64,000 nucleotides of DNA from contig NZ_CP108356.1 in the NCBI RefSeq assembly GCF_036237315.1, forward strand, positions 930,001-994,000. Reading direction: 5' to 3'. Both the position numbers and the translations under genes were made by a program. Shown here piece by piece: positions 7,683 through 14,902 of this stretch (position 1 is the stretch's first letter; every line of letters begins with the position of its first letter). The notes under the pieces were generated by a model. The model was not told where the DNA came from. It searched no databases and saw only the letters and a list, made by a program, of their open reading frames with translations. The stretch comes from Streptomyces sp. NBC_01351 (GTDB taxonomy: Bacteria > Actinomycetota > Actinomycetes > Streptomycetales > Streptomycetaceae).

Positions 7683-8764
7683 CCCGTACCGCGCACGACA
7701 CCGTGCCCGAGCGGACCGGGGACGCGGCCGGCGCCCCGGACCGCCGCCCCGGCGGCCTGGCCACCCGGGGGCTCTCCGTCGGCTACCGGACCCGGCCGCT
7801 GCGCGGCCGCGGAGCGGGCCGGGCCGTGCTGTCGGGGCTCGACCTCGAAGCGCGGGCCGGCGAACTGACCGTACTGCTGGGCCCCAACGGCGCGGGCAAG
7901 TCCACGCTGTTGCGGACCCTGTGCGGACTGCTCCCCCCGCTCGCCGGCCGGATCCTGATCGGTGGGGCCGATCTGGCGCAGCAGCCACCGGCCGCCCTGG
8001 CCCGCCGGCTGGCCGTGGTGCTCACCGACCGCGTCGACCCGGGGCTTCTCTCCGTACGCGAGCTCGCCGGGCTGGGCCGCCACCCGCACACGGGGTTCAC
8101 CGGCCGCTTGACGGAAGCCGACCACGCGGCCGTCGAGTGGTCCCTGCGGGCGGTGGGAGCGGGGCAGCTGGCGGACCGGCCGGCCGCCGAACTCTCCGAC
8201 GGGGAACGCCAGCGCGTCCTGACCGCCCGGGCCCTGGCCCAGGAACCCGAGGTCGTCCTGCTCGACGAGCCGACCGCCTTCCTCGACGTGCCCTCGCGCG
8301 TGGCGCTGACGGTGCTGCTGCGCGATCTCGCCCGGGACAGGGGCCTCACCGTCGTGGTCAGCACCCACGACCTCGAACTGGCCCTGCGCGTCGCCGATGC
8401 CGTCTGGCTGGTCGACCGGGATTCCCGGGTCCATGCGGGGGCTCCCGAGGACCTGATCCGCAGCGGCGCCGTGGGCGGTGCCTTCGACGCCGACCACCTC
8501 GCCTTCGACCCGGCCTCCGGCAGCTTCGGCCTGCGCCGCACCGCGCGGGCCGGCGTTTCCGTGGACGCCCCGCCGGCGGTCCTCCCGCTCCTCGAACGCG
8601 CCCTGGCCCGGGAAGGCCTGGCCGTCGTGGACCCGGGCGACCGGGCCGCCGCCGGGCGGGTGAGCTGCGACGCGGAGGACCGGATCACCGTGCACGGACC
8701 GGGCGGGGACCTCGTCCGTACCCGCAGCTTCCAGGAGCTGACCCGGGCGGTGCGGGAGTGGTGA
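7679..8764 (+). CDS. ABC transporter ATP-binding protein (BtuD/FecE-like) with C-terminal extension
   Basis: The 361-residue protein has Walker A G-P-N-G-A-G-K-S-T near residue 70, the signature L-S-D-G-E-R-Q-R, Walker B V-V-L-L-D-E-P-T-A-F-L-D and the H-loop S-T-H-D. The signature has Asp where L-S-G-G is usual. After the normal ~250-residue domain comes a ~100-residue tail (from about F-D-A-D-H-L-A-F-D) not found in standard BtuD; it may be a regulatory domain. The GTG start overlaps the permease stop by four bases. It energises the cobalamin importer. Confidence 0.9.
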   Translation: MTRTAHDTVPERTGDAAGAPDRRPGGLATRGLSVGYRTRPLRGRGAGRAVLSGLDLEARAGELTVLLGPNGAGKSTLLRTLCGLLPPLAGRILIGGADLAQQPPAALARRLAVVLTDRVDPGLLSVRELAGLGRHPHTGFTGRLTEADHAAVEWSLRAVGAGQLADRPAAELSDGERQRVLTARALAQEPEVVLLDEPTAFLDVPSRVALTVLLRDLARDRGLTVVVSTHDLELALRVADAVWLVDRDSRVHAGAPEDLIRSGAVGGAFDADHLAFDPASGSFGLRRTARAGVSVDAPPAVLPLLERALAREGLAVVDPGDRAAAGRVSCDAEDRITVHGPGGDLVRTRSFQELTRAVREW

Positions 8765-9540
8765 GCGAGGTGACCGCAGTGACCGCACTGACCGCACTGA
8801 CCGCCGGCACGCTGGCGCGGGTCTCCGCGATCGGCCCGTACTTCGAGGTGGCGACCGGGCCCCGACCGCCCGTGAGCCCGGGAGACGCCCGGTTCCGGCC
8901 CTTGACCGAGCTGTACGAGGATCCCGGCGCGCTGGAGCAGTACGTACGGGCCGTGGCGGCGCGGCTGGGCACGGACCAACCTCGGGTGGCCGCGTCCACC
9001 CTGCACATCGGCACGGCCTCCCGGCTCTGGTCGATCGCCCTGGCCTGCGCCGCGCTCACCGGCCGCGTCCCCGACCTCGGGCCCGGCCGGCTGTGGTGGC
9101 GCCCGGCGGCGACCGGACCCGTCGCCCTGTGGCTGCCCGAGATACGGGAGGTCGACAGCGCTGCCGAGGCGGCCCTGCACGAGACGGTCGCCGTCCGGAA
9201 CCTGGCGCCCTGGGCGGACGCGGTACGGCGCGTGTCGGGGGTGTCAGCGCACAGCCTGCGCGGCAACGCCGCCTCCGGGCTCATAGGAGCCCATCGCGTG
9301 CTCCTCGCCCGCGAACCGCGGGCCCCGCACCCCGTCGCAGACCTCGTCCCCCGGCTCCTGGACCGGCCACCACTGGCCGGGGCCGGCACCCACCGCACCA
9401 CGCCGGAGGGCCGGATCGCCTTCCGTCGCCGCAGCTGCTGCCTGTACTACCGCGTGCCCGGCGCGGGGAAGTGCGGCGACTGCGTCCTGACGCAGCCGGA
9501 GAAGGCAGAGAAGCCAGAGAGACAGGAGAAGACCGCATGA
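8761..9540 (+). CDS. FhuF-like (2Fe-2S)-binding reductase-type protein
   Basis: The 259-residue protein ends with R-R-S-C-C-L-Y-Y-R-V-P-G-A-G-K-C-G-D-C, a C-C-x10-C-x2-C motif identical in layout to the [2Fe-2S] site of the ferric-siderophore reductase FhuF. The central part (R-V-A-A-S-T-L-H-I-G-T-A-S-R-L-W) also matches that family. FhuF releases iron by reduction; in a B12-riboswitch operon the protein might instead act on the cobalt of imported corrinoid, which is inference. The start overlaps the ATPase stop (GTGA); a GTG one codon earlier is equally possible. The N-terminus is a short Thr/Ala-Leu repeat. Confidence 0.8.
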   Translation: MSEVTAVTALTALTAGTLARVSAIGPYFEVATGPRPPVSPGDARFRPLTELYEDPGALEQYVRAVAARLGTDQPRVAASTLHIGTASRLWSIALACAALTGRVPDLGPGRLWWRPAATGPVALWLPEIREVDSAAEAALHETVAVRNLAPWADAVRRVSGVSAHSLRGNAASGLIGAHRVLLAREPRAPHPVADLVPRLLDRPPLAGAGTHRTTPEGRIAFRRRSCCLYYRVPGAGKCGDCVLTQPEKAEKPERQEKTA

Positions 9541-10130
9541 CCAGCAGCACTGAGCACACCGGCACCGAACGCACCGGCGCCGAGCCCGCCGTCGTCGAGA
9601 CCCCGGGCGGCGGGATCCGGCACACCTGGCCCCTGCCCACCGACGAGGCCTCGCTCCTCGACCTCGTCACCACCGTCTTCACCGACCACTGGCAGCACAT
9701 CCACTTCGGGCCCATCATCGAGGGGGCCGCCTGGGAAGTGGGCGCCCCGTGCGCCCCCGTCGGCATCACCATGAACGACGGGTACGCCACCGTCGATTTC
9801 GGGGCCTGGCACTTCCACCTCTGCATCGGCAAGCACACCGCCTCGGGGCCCGAACTCGGCCGCATCCGCCGCTGCTCCCGCGCCGAGCTCTACCGCGGCC
9901 TCGATTCCGCGGGAGCACCCGTGAGCTGGGGAGCGCGGCTGTTCAACGGCCGCGACGAGCAGATGATGACCGTCCTGCTCCCCAACCCCTTCCTCACGGA
10001 CCGTCAGGAGATTCTGGACTCCCCCGACTTCACCCGCCTCGCCGCCTGGGACGCCCTGCGCGCCCGCTTCCTCGGCCTGCCCGCGGACCCCCTCGACCGG
10101 ACGGGCAAGGGGTTCCGGCGGGCCGACTGA
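9537..10130 (+). CDS. Uncharacterised protein at the end of the B12-riboswitch operon
   Basis: The 197-residue soluble protein has no signal peptide or membrane segment. Its ATG overlaps the FhuF-like stop (ATGA), so it belongs to the cobalamin operon. Notable clusters are H-W-Q-H-I-H-F-G-P-I-I-E-G-A-A-W-E in the first half and F-G-A-W-H-F-H-L-C-I-G-K-H in the middle, with several His and one Cys that could bind a metal or corrinoid. R-L-F-N-G-R-D-E-Q-M-M-T-V-L-L-P-N-P-F follows. I do not recognise a characterised family. Operon membership suggests a role in handling cobalamin or cobalt after uptake, which is inference. Confidence 0.75.
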   Translation: MTSSTEHTGTERTGAEPAVVETPGGGIRHTWPLPTDEASLLDLVTTVFTDHWQHIHFGPIIEGAAWEVGAPCAPVGITMNDGYATVDFGAWHFHLCIGKHTASGPELGRIRRCSRAELYRGLDSAGAPVSWGARLFNGRDEQMMTVLLPNPFLTDRQEILDSPDFTRLAAWDALRARFLGLPADPLDRTGKGFRRAD

Positions 10131-10165
10131 CGCGGACGGTCACAACGTGCGGTCAGAACGTGCGG

Positions 10166-12046
10166 TCAGAGGCTGCGGCACAGGAGGGCGTCGGGCGTCT
10201 TGCCCTTGGCCCAGGCGCCGGTGAAGGCGACACCGGCCGCGTACTCGTGGGCGCCGCACTGGCCCTTGTAGTTCCCCAGCGCGAACTCACCGCCCGGCCC
10301 CCCGGCCGGGCGGTCGTCCCCGCGGTCGAACCAGACGGTGCGGCCGGCCGTCCCCAGCGGCCGGCCCGCGTCGGCGCACAGGACCGCCGACACCGCCTGG
10401 CCGCGCACTCCGTACCCGGTCATGAACTGGTTCGGCCCGCACTGGTACTTGGTGTAGCCGCCGGCCCAGTCGCCCTGCTGGACGTACCGTTCGTCGCGCA
10501 CCACCGTGGTCGCGAGCGGAGCGCCCTGCCCGGGGGTCCCCGCGTCGGTGCACAGTCCGCGTCCGTCCCGGTGCGCCAGCCCGATGAGGCGCCGGCCGTC
10601 GGGGCAGACTCCCTTGCGTGCCCCCGGGTCCCAGTCCCCGCCGGCCCGCGTCCGGAGCGACTGGACCGCGTCGGCGTGGTCGAGGTTGAGCATGTCCCAC
10701 GTGTCGGATACGGCGACCGGGCCGGTCTTCCCCGCCGCCCCGACCAGCCGGGACCAGCCGGCCGCGCGCCAGTCCCCGCCGTCCAGGATGCCGGAACGGC
10801 GGCCCTGTCCGTCGAAGTTGAGGATCGCCCAGGTGCCGTGTCCGGTCCATCCGACGAGCGGCCAGTAGGCGAAGTCCGCGTCCCGGTCGATCAGGTAGTC
10901 CACGAAGTTGCCGAACCAGGCGCGCGCCTGCGGGTTCGTCTCGTCGCTGCCGATGCCGAACTCGCTGATCCACACCGGTGCGGTGAAGTGGCGGCCACTC
11001 TCGCCCGCGACGAAGAGTGCCTGCCGGTCGAGGGTGGCGAACAGGTCCTGGCGGGACAGCTCCTGGTAGCGCGGGTCGTGGGTCTCGCCCATGCCGGTCG
11101 CACCGGTGTGGTTCGGGCCCGTGTACCCGTAGAAGTGCGCCGAGTAGACCAGCTTGTTCGAGGCCACCAGCGTGTGCGAGACGGTGCGCACCGGCTCCAG
11201 CGTGGGGCGCCCGTGGGAGAACCCGTCCAGGGGGATGCCCTGCCAGTTGATGCCTTCGACGATCACCAGCAGGTCGGGGTTGGCCTCGGTGAGGAGCCGG
11301 TCGCCGAGCCGCTGGGAGGCGGCCCACCAGTCGTGGTCGTTGCCCCAGTTCCAGTTGGCGTCGTCGGTGACGGTGCGGCGGACCTCGTTGTAGAGGTCGG
11401 CTCCCACCACGCGTTTGTTGTCCTTGTAGCGGCGGGCCAGGCTGATCCAGTCGTTCTCCCACTGCGCGGTGGTCTGACTGGTGTTCCAGCGCTCGTTGCC
11501 GTCCAGGCCGCAGCAGAACCGCGAGGTGTTGGTGTGGTTGTTGAGGACCACCGCGAAGCCCTCGGCCGTGGTGGCGGCGATGACGGCGTCGAAGACCTGG
11601 AGCGGGGTCTTGCCGCGCAACTGCGGATTGGCGGCGACGGAGGCGTCGGAGACCGGCCGCTGATCGTGCAGCATCGCGTTCGAGAACGGCAGGCGGATGC
11701 TGTTGACGCCCAGTTCGCGGAAGCCGTCGAGGATCGTCTCGACCGGCGCCCGGTCCAGGCCGAGCGGCATCTGGTCGGCCTTCTCGCCGTCGTGGTGGTT
11801 CGCCGGGTCGTCGATGCTCCCGGATCCGTTCCATGTCCCTTGTGCGCCCTGCCAGTTGGCGGACCTGAGTTTGAAGCGGTTGCCGGAGGCGTCGACGACG
11901 TACCGGCCGCGGGTGCTCAGCGGCGCGGTCCACGAATCGGCCGGAGCGGCCGGGGGCGGCGGAGAAGACGCCGAGGCCGCCGGTCCTCCCCATCCTCCGA
12001 GGAGCAGCACCCCGGCGAGCAGCGCCGGTAACGAACGTCGTTTCAC
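10166..12046 (-). CDS. Secreted glycoside hydrolase family 5 enzyme (cellulase-like) with Cys-rich C-terminal region
   Basis: The GTG at 12046 has GGAGGA upstream and opens a signal peptide (K-R-R-S-L-P-A-L-L-A-G-V-L-L-L-G-G). The 626-residue protein has a (beta/alpha)8 GH5 domain at about 40-430, with acid/base Glu in D-L-Y-N-E-V-R and nucleophile Glu in W-I-S-E-F-G-I-G. This family cleaves beta-1,4 glucans and related polysaccharides. The last ~170 residues hold three spaced cysteine-containing units of the type Q-C-G-x5-G-x-x-F-x-G, with C-x-D-A-G, that match no carbohydrate-binding module I know. It is divergent from the PP2C gene. No CebR-type box was found upstream. Confidence 0.88.
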   Translation of the reverse strand: MKRRSLPALLAGVLLLGGWGGPAASASSPPPPAAPADSWTAPLSTRGRYVVDASGNRFKLRSANWQGAQGTWNGSGSIDDPANHHDGEKADQMPLGLDRAPVETILDGFRELGVNSIRLPFSNAMLHDQRPVSDASVAANPQLRGKTPLQVFDAVIAATTAEGFAVVLNNHTNTSRFCCGLDGNERWNTSQTTAQWENDWISLARRYKDNKRVVGADLYNEVRRTVTDDANWNWGNDHDWWAASQRLGDRLLTEANPDLLVIVEGINWQGIPLDGFSHGRPTLEPVRTVSHTLVASNKLVYSAHFYGYTGPNHTGATGMGETHDPRYQELSRQDLFATLDRQALFVAGESGRHFTAPVWISEFGIGSDETNPQARAWFGNFVDYLIDRDADFAYWPLVGWTGHGTWAILNFDGQGRRSGILDGGDWRAAGWSRLVGAAGKTGPVAVSDTWDMLNLDHADAVQSLRTRAGGDWDPGARKGVCPDGRRLIGLAHRDGRGLCTDAGTPGQGAPLATTVVRDERYVQQGDWAGGYTKYQCGPNQFMTGYGVRGQAVSAVLCADAGRPLGTAGRTVWFDRGDDRPAGGPGGEFALGNYKGQCGAHEYAAGVAFTGAWAKGKTPDALLCRSL

Positions 12047-12227
12047 TGTGTCCTCCGGAAAACGGGAGCATCGGTCACCAGTACGAGGGCAAGGAGCGCG
12101 GAGGCAGGTTACTCGCGATTCACATGGCGCGTGATGCCTTTCGGCGCTGTCGATCCCCCGCATCGGGTGGAGGCTGGTGGAATGCCTTCCTCTACAGGCC
12201 GACGGCGATAGGGGGTGACGGCGCACG

Positions 12228-13433
12228 GTGTCCGAGCGGGACGGGCTGGAGTCGCGGCTGCGGGCCACGAAAGAGGCTCTGGAGCGGATCGGGACGTCCT
12301 CCGACGAGCGGGAGACCTGCCGGGAGCCGGCCGGCTTCCTCGTCCGTACGCTGTGTGACGCCGCGGCGGTGGAGCTCACCGGCCGGGGCGCGGCACCCGA
12401 GCGCGTCGCGACGGCGGGCGCGGCGGAGCTGCTGGAAGGCCCCGCGCCGGAGCTCGCCTCCGCCGTCCGGGCCCTGGACCGGGGCCATCCCGTGCAGGCC
12501 TGGTACGGAGGCGGCACGGGCGGGCCGGCATACCTGGCCTCGGTACCCCTGATCGCCCGCGACGAGCTCTACGGGAAGCCGCCGGCCGCCCGGACGCACC
12601 ACGGCTTCGGCGAGCACGAACTGGCCACGCTGCACTTCGCGGCGCGGTCGGTCGCGAGCATCCACATCGGGCACGCCCGGCGCCTGGCCGCCACCGAGAA
12701 GACCGCGGTCGATCTCCAGCGGGCGCTGGTCACCGAGCCCGGCCGGCCGCACCCGAACCTGGAGATCGCCAGCCGCTACCTGCCCCTCGGGGGGCGCGCC
12801 CTGGTCGGCGGCGACTGGTTCGAAGCGGTACGACTGCACTTCGGCCGCACCCTGCTCGTCGTCGGGGACGTCATGGGGCACGGCCCGGACGCCGCCGTCG
12901 ACATGAACGCCTACCGGGCCGTGCTGCGCGAGATCGCCTCCACCGATCTCGCCCCGCACCGGGTACTGCGCCAGATGGACGCGCTGTCCGCGTCGGACGA
13001 CTCCCGTCGGCCCGCGACCTGCCTGATCGTCCGGGTCGATCCGGCCCGGGGCATGGCCGTCTACGCCAGCGCCGGGCACCTGCCGCCCGCCGTGTTCACC
13101 GGCGACGGCGCGGGCGAGCTGCTGGACGTCCCCATCGGCCCGCCGCTCGGCACGGGCATCGGCGGCTACGAGGCCCCGGCCCGGCCGATCGGCCCCGACC
13201 AGACCCTGCTCCTGTACACCGACGGCCTCGTGGAACGCCGCGGCGAGGACATCGACACCTCACTGGCCAGGCTCACCGCCCTGCACATGCGCGCCGGCGC
13301 ACGGCTCGTGGACGTGGTGGACACGGTCTGCGACGGACTCGACGCACAGCACGCCGAGGACGACGTCGCGGTCGTCGCCGCCCGCCTGCGCCCCCGGGCG
13401 CCCCACCACACCGAGGACGGTGGCACCGGCTGA
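12228..13433 (+). CDS. PP2C/SpoIIE-family serine/threonine phosphatase
   Basis: The 401-residue protein has an N-terminal ~165-residue GAF-like sensory region, then a short coiled segment (A-A-T-E-K-T-A-V-D-L-Q-R-A-L) and a SpoIIE/RsbU-type phosphatase domain. Metal-binding acidic motifs are visible: G-G-D-W-F-E, V-V-G-D-V-M-G-H-G, S-A-G-H-L-P-P, L-Y-T-D-G-L-V-E and E-D-D-V-A-V-V. Such proteins dephosphorylate anti-anti-sigma factors in partner-switching control of stress sigma factors. No anti-sigma partner lies beside it. The GTG start at 12228 has only a G-run (12211-12215) for ribosome binding, so the start is moderately sure. Confidence 0.88.
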   Translation: MSERDGLESRLRATKEALERIGTSSDERETCREPAGFLVRTLCDAAAVELTGRGAAPERVATAGAAELLEGPAPELASAVRALDRGHPVQAWYGGGTGGPAYLASVPLIARDELYGKPPAARTHHGFGEHELATLHFAARSVASIHIGHARRLAATEKTAVDLQRALVTEPGRPHPNLEIASRYLPLGGRALVGGDWFEAVRLHFGRTLLVVGDVMGHGPDAAVDMNAYRAVLREIASTDLAPHRVLRQMDALSASDDSRRPATCLIVRVDPARGMAVYASAGHLPPAVFTGDGAGELLDVPIGPPLGTGIGGYEAPARPIGPDQTLLLYTDGLVERRGEDIDTSLARLTALHMRAGARLVDVVDTVCDGLDAQHAEDDVAVVAARLRPRAPHHTEDGGTG

Positions 13434-13472
13434 GGCGGCGGGGGACGGCGCGTAGCCGCGTACCCCTCAGCC
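13428..13472. terminator. Candidate bidirectional hairpin spanning two convergent stop codons
   Basis: GGCTGAGG (13428-13435) and CCTCAGCC (13465-13472) are perfect complements, and each arm contains the stop codon of one of the two convergent genes (PP2C phosphatase and M1 peptidase). No U-tract follows, as is common for terminators in high-GC actinobacteria. Confidence 0.4.
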
Positions 13473-14846
13473 CGCGTTCGGCGGCGAATGGGGCGGGAGG
13501 GAGGGAAGGGGCGGGTAGGGCGCCGGCGCCGGGAAGGGCGGCAGGGAGGGCTCGTGCAGCCAGGCCCGGAACAGGTCGTCCATCGGCTCGGCCGTGTAGC
13601 GGGCCACGTGGGCGGTGAAGGCTGCCGTGGTCACCACGCCGCCCCGGTGTACGGACGCCCACTCGCGCAGCATGCGGAAGAAGGGGCCGTCGCCGAGGGC
13701 GACGCGGATCGCGTGCACGGCGAGGCCCCCGCGCTCGTAGAGGCGGTCGTCGAACATGAGCTTGCGGCCCGGATCGGCCAGCCGCAGGTCCTGCGGCTGC
13801 GAGGCCAGCATGCGGTGCGCGGTGGCCGCCACCTGGTGCGCGGTGCGGCTGCCGGAGCGCTCCGACCAGAGCCATTCGGCGTACTTCGCAAGGCCCTCGT
13901 TCAGCCAGATGTGCCGCCAGTCGGCGATGGTCACGCTGTTGCCGAACCACTGGTGCGCGAGCTCGTGGGCGACGAGGCGCTCCGAGCCGCGTCTGCCGTC
14001 CACATGGTTGACGCCGAACGTGGAGAGCCCCTGGGCCTCCACCGGGACGTCCAGTACCTCGTCGGCGACGACCACCGTGTACTCGCCGAAGGGATAGGGC
14101 CCGAAGAGCTCCTCGAACAGCTGCATCATGGCGGGCTGCCGGGCGAAGTCGCGGGAGAACTCCGACAGCAGGTGCGCCGGCACGTGGGCGCTCTGCGGCA
14201 CGCCGCCGAGCCCGGGGTCGCCGAGCAGCACCGTCTGGTACATGCCGATGGCCAGGCCGACCAGGTAGCTGGAGGTCGGCGCGGACTGCTCGTACACCCA
14301 GGTGGTCGTGCTGGCCTTCGTCGTACGGGTCAGCAGGCGGCCGCCGGCGACCACCGTGTAGGCGGAGGGGGTGTTGACCGAGATGTGGTACGAGGCCTTG
14401 TCGGCGGGACGGTCGTTGCACGGGTACCAGGAGGGCGCACCGGTCGGCTGGCTGGCCACCAGCGCGCCGTCGGTCAGTTCCTCCCAGCCGAGGCCGCCCC
14501 AGGGGCTGCGCACCGGCTTGGGGTTGCCCGCCCAGTGCACTTCCACGGTGAAGGCGGAGCCGGCCGGCAGCGGCTTGGCGGGCCGGAGGCGGAGCTTGCC
14601 TCCCCGGTGGGTGTAGTGCGGCGCCCGGCCGTTCACCAGGATCCGGCCTATTTTGAACTCGGCCAGGTTCAGGTGGAACTCGGTGAGCGGGGCCCGCCCG
14701 GCGATCGCGCTGAGCCGGGCCGTCCCGGCCAGCCGGTTGGGGCCGGGACGGTATTCCAGAGCGAGTTCGTACCGGTGCACGCGGTAACGGGCATCGCCGT
14801 TGGCCGGGAAGTACGGGTCCGCTACCGCTGTCTGCTGGCCGCTCAT
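13467..14846 (-). CDS. M1-family zinc metallopeptidase (candidate poly-lysine-type polymer hydrolase)
   Basis: The 459-residue protein has the zinc signature H294-E-L-A-H298 with the third ligand E317 in L-N-E-G-L-A-K-Y, exactly HExxH-x18-E. The exopeptidase element before it is the divergent P-V-E-A-Q, with its Glu at 270, instead of G-A-M-E-N. There is an N-terminal all-beta domain. No clear signal peptide was seen. M1 aminopeptidases remove N-terminal residues. In Streptomyces, epsilon-poly-L-lysine-degrading enzymes are Zn aminopeptidases and M1 genes are found next to pls; here the gene follows the Pls-type synthetase by 56 bp on the same strand. A role in trimming that product or in self-protection is inference. 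Confidence 0.88.
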   Translation of the reverse strand: MSGQQTAVADPYFPANGDARYRVHRYELALEYRPGPNRLAGTARLSAIAGRAPLTEFHLNLAEFKIGRILVNGRAPHYTHRGGKLRLRPAKPLPAGSAFTVEVHWAGNPKPVRSPWGGLGWEELTDGALVASQPTGAPSWYPCNDRPADKASYHISVNTPSAYTVVAGGRLLTRTTKASTTTWVYEQSAPTSSYLVGLAIGMYQTVLLGDPGLGGVPQSAHVPAHLLSEFSRDFARQPAMMQLFEELFGPYPFGEYTVVVADEVLDVPVEAQGLSTFGVNHVDGRRGSERLVAHELAHQWFGNSVTIADWRHIWLNEGLAKYAEWLWSERSGSRTAHQVAATAHRMLASQPQDLRLADPGRKLMFDDRLYERGGLAVHAIRVALGDGPFFRMLREWASVHRGGVVTTAAFTAHVARYTAEPMDDLFRAWLHEPSLPPFPAPAPYPPLPSLPPHSPPNAG

Positions 14847-14902
14847 TGCCGGATCCGCTCCCTGCGCTGTGCTCGTACGACGTGCTGGTGCCGGCCGCCC
14901 CC

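Noticed and set aside
10141..10169. Direct repeat AACGTGCGGTCAG twice between convergent genes
   Set aside because: Two short copies with no partner sequence elsewhere; probably a local duplication with no supported role as attachment site or operator.
12047..12227. Search for a CebR-type operator (TGGGAGCGCTCCCA) upstream of the GH5 gene
   Set aside because: No matching palindrome is present, so cellulose-type control is not supported by sequence.
13967..14040. Suspected loss of the aminopeptidase GxMEN motif in the M1 protein
   Set aside because: Alignment by eye shows the variant P-V-E-A-Q with its Glu kept, so the catalytic element is divergent rather than absent.
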